A stretch of 38,652 nt of DNA. Source: Betaproteobacteria bacterium UBA2293. GTDB lineage: Bacteria; Pseudomonadota; Gammaproteobacteria; Burkholderiales; Rhodocyclaceae. The notes below the pieces were generated by a model. It saw nothing but the letters and a program-made list of their open reading frames with translations. It was not told where the DNA came from and did not search any database. Below, in pieces: positions 32,070 through 38,652 of this stretch; the stretch's first letter is position 1, and the number at the start of each line of letters is the position of its first letter. The stretch is taken from the NCBI GenBank assembly GCA_002345845.1, contig DDWF01000259.1, forward strand, positions 3,176 through 41,827. Direction: 5' to 3'. Made by a program: the position numbers and the translations under genes.

Positions 32070-32516
32070 ATGCAGGTTCGGGAAATCATCCGCCTCAAGG
32101 GCGGAACGCTGTACACGGCGACGCCGCAACAATCGCTCGTGCTTGCCGTCGATACCATGGCCGAGCGTGACGTTGGTTCGCTGGTGGTCATGGAGAACGG
32201 CAAGATGGTCGGCATCCTGACTTTTCGTGAGGTCATGCAGGCTCTGCGCACGCACGCTGCGCGGCTCGAAGGGCTGACTGTCGGCGAGGTGATGGTGCGC
32301 GATCCGGTGACGGCTTTCCCCGACATGGAGGCCAACGAGTTGCGGCGCCTGATGATCGACAGGCATTCCCGCTACCTGCCGGTGCTTGAGGAGGGTGTCC
32401 TGCTTGGCGTCATCTCCTTCCTTGATGTTGCCAAGGCCGTTCTTGAAGAGCAAAGCTTCGAGAACAAGATGTTGAAGAGCTATATCAAGAATTGGCCGGA
32501 CGAAACCAAGGCCTGA
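32070..32516 (+). CDS. CBS-domain pair protein
   Basis: A 148-residue cytosolic protein made of two CBS motifs: residues 10-65 (TATPQQSLVLAVDTMAERDVG; VGILTFREVMQAL) and 75-130 (MVRDPVTAFPDMEANELRRLM; YLPVLEEGVLLGVISFLDVAKAVL). Such stand-alone pairs bind adenine nucleotides and act as sensors. An in-frame TTG at 32043 is a weaker start; GGAG and AGGAC precede the ATG at 32070. It has no obvious partner domain; aroC follows after 102 bp. Confidence 0.9.
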   Translation: MQVREIIRLKGGTLYTATPQQSLVLAVDTMAERDVGSLVVMENGKMVGILTFREVMQALRTHAARLEGLTVGEVMVRDPVTAFPDMEANELRRLMIDRHSRYLPVLEEGVLLGVISFLDVAKAVLEEQSFENKMLKSYIKNWPDETKA

Positions 32517-32618
32517 TGTGAAATCCCGGCGGGCGGAGTTTCCGGCCCGCCGCCTGGCGCCGGGGGCTGTTTGGCCGGCGTGATAAACTAGCGGCTCTTG
32601 TTCAGCGCGCAACTTCCC

Positions 32619-33728
32619 ATGTCCGGCAATACTTTCGGCACCCTGTTTTCCGTTACCTCCTTTGGCGAATCGCACGGCCCGGCGATCGGCTGTATTGTCG
32701 ACGGCTGTCCGCCCGGCCTGGCTCTGTCGGCGGAAGATATTCAGGGCGAGCTGGATCGGCGCAAGCCGGGAACGTCGCGGCATGTGACGCAGCGGCGCGA
32801 GCCTGACACGGTGGAAATTCTTTCCGGCGTTTTCGAAGGCAAAACCACCGGCACGCCGATCGCCCTGCTGATCCGTAATCAGGATCAGCGCAGCAAGGAC
32901 TACGGCAATATCGCCACGACTTTCCGTCCCGGTCATGCCGACTACACCTACACGCAAAAATATGGCTTTCGCGACTATCGCGGCGGCGGTCGCTCGTCGG
33001 CCCGGGAGACAGCGGTGCGTGTGGCGGCCGGGGCGATCGCCCGTAAATGGCTGCGCGAACGCCATGGCATCGAGATCCGCGGCTGGATGAGCGCGCTCGG
33101 GCCGATCGACATTCCCTTCGTGACCGCCGATGACATTGACGGCAATGCCTTCTTTGCCCCCAATGCAGCCATTGTTCCGCAACTGGAGGCCTATATGGAT
33201 CAGTTGCGCAAGTCGCTCGACTCGGTCGGCGCCCGTATCACCGTCACTGCCACCGGCGTGCCGCCGGGTTGGGGGGAGCCGGTCTACGATCGCCTTGATG
33301 CGGAAATCGCCTATGCGATGATGGGCATCAATGCGGTCAAGGGGGTCGAAATCGGTGCCGGTTTCGCTTCCGTCGCCCAGAAGGGCAGCGAGCACGGCGA
33401 CGAAATGACGCCGCAGGGTTTTGTCAGCAATCACGCCGGTGGCGTGCTGGGTGGTATTTCGACTGGCCAGGAAATCGTGGTCAATATGGCAATCAAGCCG
33501 ACCTCGTCAATTGCCCAGCCACGTCGCTCGATCGATACGGCAGGTCAGGCGATCGACGTGGCGACCGAGGGACGGCACGACCCCTGCGTCGGCATCCGCG
33601 CGACGCCGATTGCCGAGGCCATGCTGGCGCTGGTGCTGATCGACCATGCATTGCGCCATCGTGCCCAATGCGCCGATGTGGTCTGTGCGACGCCGCGTAT
33701 TGCCGGGAAGATTTCACGGGATTCTTAA
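32619..33728 (+). CDS. aroC: Chorismate synthase
   Basis: A 369-residue FMN-dependent chorismate synthase, the last step of the shikimate pathway. Family signatures are [22 protein letters not shown] at the start, [24 protein letters not shown] in the middle and [30 protein letters not shown] toward the end. The length is typical. An ATG at 32619 is chosen over an in-frame TTG at 32598. Confidence 0.97.
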   Translation: MSGNTFGTLFSVTSFGESHGPAIGCIVDGCPPGLALSAEDIQGELDRRKPGTSRHVTQRREPDTVEILSGVFEGKTTGTPIALLIRNQDQRSKDYGNIATTFRPGHADYTYTQKYGFRDYRGGGRSSARETAVRVAAGAIARKWLRERHGIEIRGWMSALGPIDIPFVTADDIDGNAFFAPNAAIVPQLEAYMDQLRKSLDSVGARITVTATGVPPGWGEPVYDRLDAEIAYAMMGINAVKGVEIGAGFASVAQKGSEHGDEMTPQGFVSNHAGGVLGGISTGQEIVVNMAIKPTSSIAQPRRSIDTAGQAIDVATEGRHDPCVGIRATPIAEAMLALVLIDHALRHRAQCADVVCATPRIAGKISRDS

Positions 33729-33768
33729 TTTTCCGCCGATGGGTGGAGCGAAAACAGGGGAGAGAAGC

Positions 33769-34032
33769 ATGCAAGTTGATCACCACGATCTTTACCAGGA
33801 TTTCCCGGAGATGAGGGATGCCATCGACGCCCTGAAGGCCGGCAATGCGCATTTCGCCCGGCTCAACGCAAGCTATGACCGGCTGACCGGCAAGGTCGAG
33901 GATCTCGAGGCGCATGACATGCCGGTGGCTGACTTCACGCTGGAAGATATGAAGAAGCAGCGCGTCAAGCTCAAGGATGAGCTCTATCACCTGTTGCTGG
34001 CCTTCCGCGCCGGCCAGCAGTCCGCCCGGTAA
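33769..34032 (+). CDS. YdcH/DUF465-family small protein
   Basis: An 87-residue helical protein of the YdcH type. The pattern FPEMRDAIDALKAGNAHFARLNASYDRLTGKVEDLE is a long helix, followed by MKKQRVKLKDELYHLLLAF. GGGGAGAG precedes the ATG. The family's role is unknown; small coiled-coil proteins of this kind are common beside housekeeping genes. Confidence 0.8.
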   Translation: MQVDHHDLYQDFPEMRDAIDALKAGNAHFARLNASYDRLTGKVEDLEAHDMPVADFTLEDMKKQRVKLKDELYHLLLAFRAGQQSAR

Positions 34033-34072
34033 AGGCGCTTCGACCCGACAGTGCATCCGGTAGAATCGCCGG

Positions 34073-35257
34073 ATGCACGCTTTGCCTTACTGGCGCCTCT
34101 CGGGTTACTACTTTTTTTATTTCGCCTTCATTGGCGCGTTTTCTCCCTATTTCGGGCTTTATCTTCAGTCACTGAATTTTTCCGCCTGGGACATCGGTCT
34201 GCTGATGTCGCAGATGCAGTTGATGCGGATGTTCGGTCCGAACCTGTGGGGCTGGCTGTCCGATCGCTTCGGCTGCCGCATGCGGATCGTCCGTCTGGCA
34301 GGACTGATCGCACTCGCCGGCTTTACCGCGTTTTTCTGGTTGCAGCGCCTGCCTGGCATGCTGGTGGCAATGGCGTTGCTGGCCTTTTTCTGGAGCGCCG
34401 CCCTGCCGCTGGTTGAAACGCTGACTTTCGATCATTTGCGTGATGAACGTGGTTGCTACAGCCGCATTCGCCTGTGGGGATCGATTGGCTTCATCGTTGC
34501 CGTGATGGGCACCGGCGCAGTTCTCGACCTGGTAGCGCCGGTGGGCGTGCTCTGGGTGTGCTGGGGCATCCTGCTCGGCATTCTGGTGCTCGGTCTGCTC
34601 CTGCCTGAGGCGCCTGCCGTCGTCCAGCACCGGGAGTCGCCACCGATCGGCGAGATCCTTCGTCAGCCGCGTGTCGTCGCCCTGATGGCCGCCTGTTTTG
34701 CGATGTCGGCGGCGCACGGAGCGTTTTACGTGTTTTATTCGATTCATCTTGCCGGCCATGCTTACAGCAAGACGGAGATCGGCATGCTGTGGTCGCTCGG
34801 CGTGCTGGCTGAGATTGTCGTCTTCCTGTGGATGGCCAAACTGTCCCGCCGCTTTTCGCTGCGAACGATCCTGCTCGTCTGTTTTGCCGCGGCGGTCGGC
34901 CGCTTCCTGCTGATGGGCTGGGGCGTCGAGTCGGTTGCCGTGATGATTTTCGTGCAACTGCTGCACGGCCTGACCTTCGGCGCTTATCACGCCTCGGCCA
35001 TCGCCGCCGTCAACGCCTGGTTCCCGGGACGCACCCAGGGGCGCGGCCAGGCGCTCTATTCCAGCCTGTCCTTCGGCGCCGGCGGGTTGCTCGGGGCATT
35101 GATCAGCGGCTGGAGTTGGGATGCCTGGGGGGCGGGCTGGACATTTTCCGTTGGCGCGCTCTTCGGCCTGCTCGGATTGTTGCTGGTTTGGGGGTGGGTG
35201 CGGGACCCCGCGGACGATCAGTCCGAGCGGAAAAAAGACGCCTTTCCTGTGCGATAA
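34073..35257 (+). CDS. MFS transporter, HcaT/MFS_1-like
   Basis: A 394-residue inner-membrane transporter with about 12 hydrophobic helices. The N-terminal segment (YWRLSGYYFFYFAFIGAFSPYFGLYL) and the loop motif GWLSDRFGCRMRIVRLAG between TM2 and TM3 match the HcaT/phenylpropionate-type MFS_1-like group, though the substrate is unknown. A second helix bundle follows the central loop (residues about 185-210). It is positioned 33 bp before leuC and may be independent of the leucine operon. Confidence 0.85.
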   Translation: MHALPYWRLSGYYFFYFAFIGAFSPYFGLYLQSLNFSAWDIGLLMSQMQLMRMFGPNLWGWLSDRFGCRMRIVRLAGLIALAGFTAFFWLQRLPGMLVAMALLAFFWSAALPLVETLTFDHLRDERGCYSRIRLWGSIGFIVAVMGTGAVLDLVAPVGVLWVCWGILLGILVLGLLLPEAPAVVQHRESPPIGEILRQPRVVALMAACFAMSAAHGAFYVFYSIHLAGHAYSKTEIGMLWSLGVLAEIVVFLWMAKLSRRFSLRTILLVCFAAAVGRFLLMGWGVESVAVMIFVQLLHGLTFGAYHASAIAAVNAWFPGRTQGRGQALYSSLSFGAGGLLGALISGWSWDAWGAGWTFSVGALFGLLGLLLVWGWVRDPADDQSERKKDAFPVR

Positions 35258-35290
35258 TTTGCGGTTCCACAGCCCCTTTTGAAGCATTCC

Positions 35291-36697
35291 ATGGTGCAGA
35301 CACTTTACGACAAGCTTTGGGCCAACCACGTCGTCCATCAGGAAGAAGACGGCACGGCGCTCCTTTATATTGACCGGCATCTGGTCCATGAAGTCACCAG
35401 CCCGCAGGCCTTCGAAGGCCTCAAGCTGGCCGGCCGCAAATTGTGGCGCATCTCGTCCGTGGTCGCCACGGCCGACCACAACACGCCCACCGACCATTGG
35501 GAAGAAGGTATCAAGGACCCGGTATCGCGGCTGCAGGTCGAGACACTCGATGCCAATATCCGCGAAGTCGGCGCGCTGGCCTATTTCCCGTTCAAGGACC
35601 CAAAGCAGGGCATCGTCCATGTCGTCGGTCCGGAGAACGGCGCCACGCTGCCGGGCATGACTGTTGTCTGCGGCGACTCGCACACCTCGACGCATGGTGC
35701 CTTCGCCTGTCTGGCGCACGGCATCGGCACCTCCGAGGTCGAGCATGTGATGGCGACGCAATGTCTGGTGCAGAAGAAGTCGAAGACCATGCTGATCGCC
35801 GTCGAGGGCAGGCTCGGCAAGGGTGTCACCGCCAAGGACGTGGCCCTGGCCATCATCGGCACCATCGGCACGGCCGGTGGTAACGGCTACGCCATTGAAT
35901 TTGGCGGCAGCGCCATCCGCGGCCTGTCGATGGAAGGGCGCATGACCCTGTGCAACATGGCCATCGAAGGCGGCGCCCGGATGGGTTTTGTTGCCGTCGA
36001 CGACACAACCATCAATTACCTGAAGGGACGTCCCTTTTCTCCCAAGGGCGAAATCTGGGAGCGGGCCGTCGCCTACTGGCGCACCCTGCACTCCGACGCG
36101 GGCGCCCAGTTCGACCGCGTTGTCACGCTCAAGGCCGAAGATATACGCCCACAGGTGACCTGGGGTACTTCGCCGGAAATGGTGGTCTCAGTCGATGCCG
36201 TTGTTCCTGATCCGGCCAAGGAAACTGATCCGGTCAAGCGCGAAGGCATGGAGCGGGCACTGCAGTACATGGGCCTGAATCCGAATACGCCGATCGAGAA
36301 GATCGCCATCGACAAAGTGTTCATCGGCTCCTGCACCAATTCCCGGATCGAGGATCTGCGCGAGGCGGCCTCGGTGCTCAAGGGCCGTCACATCGCCGCC
36401 AACGTCAAGCTGGCGCTGGCGGTGCCGGGTTCCGGGCTGGTCAAGCGCCAGGCTGAAGCCGAAGGGTTGGACAAGGTCTTCGTTGCCGCCGGTTTCGAAT
36501 GGCGCGAGCCGGGCTGCTCGATGTGTCTGGCGATGAACGCCGACCGGCTGGAGCCGGGCGAGCGCTGCGCCTCGACCTCAAACCGCAATTTCGAAGGGCG
36601 TCAAGGGCCGGGGGGGCGTACTCATCTGGTCAGTCCGGCGATGGCGGCAGCGGCGGCGATCGCCGGTCGTTTCGCCGATGTGCGCGAAGTCCTGTAA
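35291..36697 (+). CDS. leuC: 3-isopropylmalate dehydratase large subunit
   Basis: A 468-residue aconitase-family enzyme that isomerises 2-isopropylmalate to 3-isopropylmalate in leucine synthesis. It needs LeuD. The [4Fe-4S] ligands are visible in [17 protein letters not shown] and in [41 protein letters not shown] is the typical substrate-loop region. An in-frame TTG at 35279 is less likely than this ATG. It starts the cluster leuC-entericidin-leuD-leuB. Confidence 0.97.
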   Translation: MVQTLYDKLWANHVVHQEEDGTALLYIDRHLVHEVTSPQAFEGLKLAGRKLWRISSVVATADHNTPTDHWEEGIKDPVSRLQVETLDANIREVGALAYFPFKDPKQGIVHVVGPENGATLPGMTVVCGDSHTSTHGAFACLAHGIGTSEVEHVMATQCLVQKKSKTMLIAVEGRLGKGVTAKDVALAIIGTIGTAGGNGYAIEFGGSAIRGLSMEGRMTLCNMAIEGGARMGFVAVDDTTINYLKGRPFSPKGEIWERAVAYWRTLHSDAGAQFDRVVTLKAEDIRPQVTWGTSPEMVVSVDAVVPDPAKETDPVKREGMERALQYMGLNPNTPIEKIAIDKVFIGSCTNSRIEDLREAASVLKGRHIAANVKLALAVPGSGLVKRQAEAEGLDKVFVAAGFEWREPGCSMCLAMNADRLEPGERCASTSNRNFEGRQGPGGRTHLVSPAMAAAAAIAGRFADVREVL

Positions 36698-36709
36698 GCG
36701 GTGGGCCTG

Positions 36710-36958
36710 ATGCGTTTCCTGCTGCTTATCGTAGCCGTACTCGGCCTCAACGCCTGCAATACGGCTGAGGGGGTCAAGAAAGATGTAGCAATCGGTGCCG
36801 AGAAGACCGGCGAGGCTGTCCAGAAAGGCGGCGAAGCGGTCGGCAAGGCATTGCAGAAGAGCGGGGAGGCCGTTGAAGGCGCCCTGGAGAGAACCGGTGA
36901 AGTGGTCGGCGACTCCTTGAAGAAGGGTGGCGAGGCCGTGCAGAAGGTGGTGGAGTAA
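36710..36958 (+). CDS. Entericidin-like small lipoprotein
   Basis: An 82-residue lipoprotein. The signal peptide [16 protein letters not shown] ends at a lipobox (Cys16), followed by NTAEGVKKD, the entericidin opening. The mature part is an amphipathic repeat of a GEAVxKGGEA type (about residues 30-80). It lies between leuC and leuD, ends in TAATG with the leuD start, and so is a built-in part of the operon. A GTG at 36701 is an alternative start. The role is unknown; entericidins are envelope lipoproteins linked to stress. Confidence 0.8.
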   Translation: MRFLLLIVAVLGLNACNTAEGVKKDVAIGAEKTGEAVQKGGEAVGKALQKSGEAVEGALERTGEVVGDSLKKGGEAVQKVVE

Positions 36959-37596
36959 TGGATAAATTTGTTCGTCTCGAAGGCTTGGTGGCGCCGCTCG
37001 ACCGTAATAACGTCGATACCGATGCGATCATTCCCAAGCAGTTCCTGAAGTCGATCAAGCGTTCCGGCTTCGGTCCGAATGCCTTTGACGAATGGCGTTA
37101 CATGGATGTTGGTCAGCCTGGGCAGGATAATTCCGGGCGCCCGAAGAATCCGAACTTCGTGCTCAACCAGCCGCGCTACCAGGGCGCCGAGGTGTTGCTC
37201 ACGCGCGCCAATTTCGGTTGCGGCAGTTCGCGCGAACATGCCCCGTGGGCGCTGCTCGACTTTGGTTTCAAGGCGATCATCGCCGAGAGCTTCGCTGATA
37301 TCTTCTTCAACAACTGCTTCAAGAACGGCATCCTGCCGATCGTGCTGCCGGCAGCCGAAGTCGAGGCACTGTTTCTGCAGGTTGAGGCAACGCCGGGTTA
37401 CAAGCTGGTCGTTGACCTGCCGGCGCAGGCGGTGATTCGGCCTGACGGTCATGGTATTCCCTTCCAGGTTGACGCCTTCCGTAAGGAGTGCCTGATCAAT
37501 GGCTGGGACGACATTGGCCTGACCCTGCGGCATGCGGAAAAAATCAGGGAATTCGAGGAAAAACGCCGGATCAGCCAGCCTTGGCTGTTCGCCTGA
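36958..37596 (+). CDS. leuD: 3-isopropylmalate dehydratase small subunit
   Basis: A 212-residue LeuD that pairs with LeuC. It opens [30 protein letters not shown], the family N-terminus, and contains [44 protein letters not shown], the swivel-domain substrate loop. Its ATG shares a base with the entericidin stop (TAATG), which suggests coupled translation. Confidence 0.97.
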   Translation: MDKFVRLEGLVAPLDRNNVDTDAIIPKQFLKSIKRSGFGPNAFDEWRYMDVGQPGQDNSGRPKNPNFVLNQPRYQGAEVLLTRANFGCGSSREHAPWALLDFGFKAIIAESFADIFFNNCFKNGILPIVLPAAEVEALFLQVEATPGYKLVVDLPAQAVIRPDGHGIPFQVDAFRKECLINGWDDIGLTLRHAEKIREFEEKRRISQPWLFA

Positions 37597-37608
37597 CAAG
37601 GAATTGAC

Positions 37609-38652
37609 ATGAAAATCTGTGTTTTGCCGGGTGACGGCATTGGTCCCGAAATCACGGCCGAGGCCGTGCGTGTTTTGAACGCCCTCGACCTGAAGTTCGA
37701 GATGGAAGAGGCGCTGCTCGGTGGCGCGGCGGTCGACGCCACTGGTGAGCCGTATCCAGAAGCGACCCGCAAGCTGGCGCGCGAAGCCGATGCCGTGCTG
37801 CTCGGTGCCGTCGGTGGCCCGCAGTGGGATAGCCTGCCCCGCGAGAAGCGTCCGGAACGCGGCCTGCTCGGCATCCGCAAGAATCTCAACCTGTTCGCCA
37901 ATCTGCGGCCGGCGATCCTTTACCCGGAATTGGCCAACGCCTCGACGCTAAAGCCTGAAGTCGTCGCCGGTCTCGACATCCTGATCGTCCGTGAACTGAC
38001 CGGCGACATCTACTTCGGCCAGCCGCGTGGCATTCGTGAAGAAAGCGGCGAGCGCGTTGGTTTCAACACCATGGTCTACAGTGAGTCGGAAATTCGCCGC
38101 ATCGGCCATGTCGCGTTCCAGGCGGCGCAGAAGCGCGACAAGCGCCTGTGCTCGGTCGACAAGATGAATGTGCTCGAATGCACCCAGCTGTGGCGCGATG
38201 TGATGATCGAGATCAGCAAGGACTACCCAGACGTCGAGCTCAGCCACATGCTGGTCGACAACGCCGCGATGCAACTGGTCAAGGCGCCGAAGCAGTTCGA
38301 CGTGATGGTCACCGGCAACATGTTCGGCGACATCCTGTCCGACGAAGCCTCGATGCTGACCGGCTCGATCGGCATGCTGCCGTCGGCATCGCTCGACGAC
38401 AAGAACAAGGGCCTGTACGAGCCGTCGCACGGTTCGGCCCCCGACATTGCCGGTCAGGGCGTGGCCAACCCGCTGGCGACGATCCTGTCGGCGGCGATGA
38501 TGCTGCGTTACACCTTCGGCCTTGAGGAGCAGGCACTGCGCGTCGAAAACGGGGTCAAAAAGGTTTTGGCCCAGGGCTATCGCACCGGCGATATCTACGA
38601 GCGCGGTACCAACCGGGTCGGTACGAAGGAAATGGGCGACGCCGTGCTGGCG
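37609..38652 (+). CDS. leuB: 3-isopropylmalate dehydrogenase, partial
   Basis: 348 codons of LeuB are present and the gene runs off the window; the C-terminal few residues are missing. It oxidises and decarboxylates 3-isopropylmalate with [23 protein letters not shown] is the family start. ARG-type substrate contacts lie in [14 protein letters not shown], the Mg-binding Asp in [10 protein letters not shown] and [12 protein letters not shown], and the NAD loop in [26 protein letters not shown] precedes the ATG. It is the fourth member of the cluster. Confidence 0.97.
   Translation, partial: MKICVLPGDGIGPEITAEAVRVLNALDLKFEMEEALLGGAAVDATGEPYPEATRKLAREADAVLLGAVGGPQWDSLPREKRPERGLLGIRKNLNLFANLRPAILYPELANASTLKPEVVAGLDILIVRELTGDIYFGQPRGIREESGERVGFNTMVYSESEIRRIGHVAFQAAQKRDKRLCSVDKMNVLECTQLWRDVMIEISKDYPDVELSHMLVDNAAMQLVKAPKQFDVMVTGNMFGDILSDEASMLTGSIGMLPSASLDDKNKGLYEPSHGSAPDIAGQGVANPLATILSAAMMLRYTFGLEEQALRVENGVKKVLAQGYRTGDIYERGTNRVGTKEMGDAVLA

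Noticed and set aside
31872..33434. 520-codon open frame on the minus strand
   Set aside because: It is antisense to the CBS gene and aroC and has no recognisable domain.
34169..36091. 640-codon open frame on the minus strand
   Set aside because: It is antisense to the MFS transporter and leuC, both clearly real. The translation is His/Gln/Asp-rich without a domain, as expected of a shadow in high-GC DNA.

Overview
The window is a stretch of high-GC betaproteobacterial chromosome, most likely from the Rhodocyclales (Dechloromonas/Azonexus-like). This rests on the style of the housekeeping genes (accA-tilS, dapA-bamC, leuC-entericidin-leuD-leuB), the nitrate-sensing pair beside a nitrate ABC transporter, and the many HDOD and radical SAM genes. 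The taxon is an inference; no rRNA is present.

Layout. 1-3.1 kb: the end of a nitrate/bicarbonate-type ABC transporter ATPase, then a narX-like sensor kinase and an overlapping narL-like regulator. 3.1-9.4 kb: a small hypothetical gene, a spermidine-synthase-like protein, an alpha/beta hydrolase, an SRPBCC protein, a bacterial alternative oxidase (AOX), a glycine-rich membrane protein, a flavodoxin-fold Cys-rich reductase and a transglutaminase-like protein.

9.44-16.40 kb: a 6.96 kb integrative element inserted at the 3' end of tRNA-Arg(CCU). It is bounded by an 18 bp direct repeat and carries a tyrosine integrase next to the tRNA. Paired arm-type motifs, 11 bp apart, lie inside both ends. 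The cargo is a serine recombinase, a truncated KilA-N fragment, several unknown small genes, a T7 gp14-like internal virion protein, an RNase HI and a ParB-like protein. No capsid, portal, terminase, tail or polymerase gene is visible. It looks like a phage-derived satellite or strongly reduced prophage and is the most unusual part of the window.

16.4-28.8 kb: an ABC-F ATPase (uup), two HDOD proteins flanking a YcbL-type metallo-hydrolase, accA, a short tilS, dapA, bamC, an Ala/Pro-repeat lipoprotein, a DUF7931-like gene, rlmD, a Bax-inhibitor-1 protein and tRNA-Ser(UGA). 28.8-38.65 kb: a patatin-like phospholipase, queD divergent from a radical SAM gene, an HTH regulator, a CBS-domain protein, aroC, a YdcH-like protein, an HcaT-like MFS transporter and the leucine operon leuC-entericidin-leuD-leuB, with leuB running off the window.

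Together the chromosomal genes point to a respiratory bacterium that senses nitrate/nitrite and has an auxiliary quinol oxidase. The element is an insertion between the transglutaminase gene and uup; removing it would restore one intact tRNA-Arg locus.
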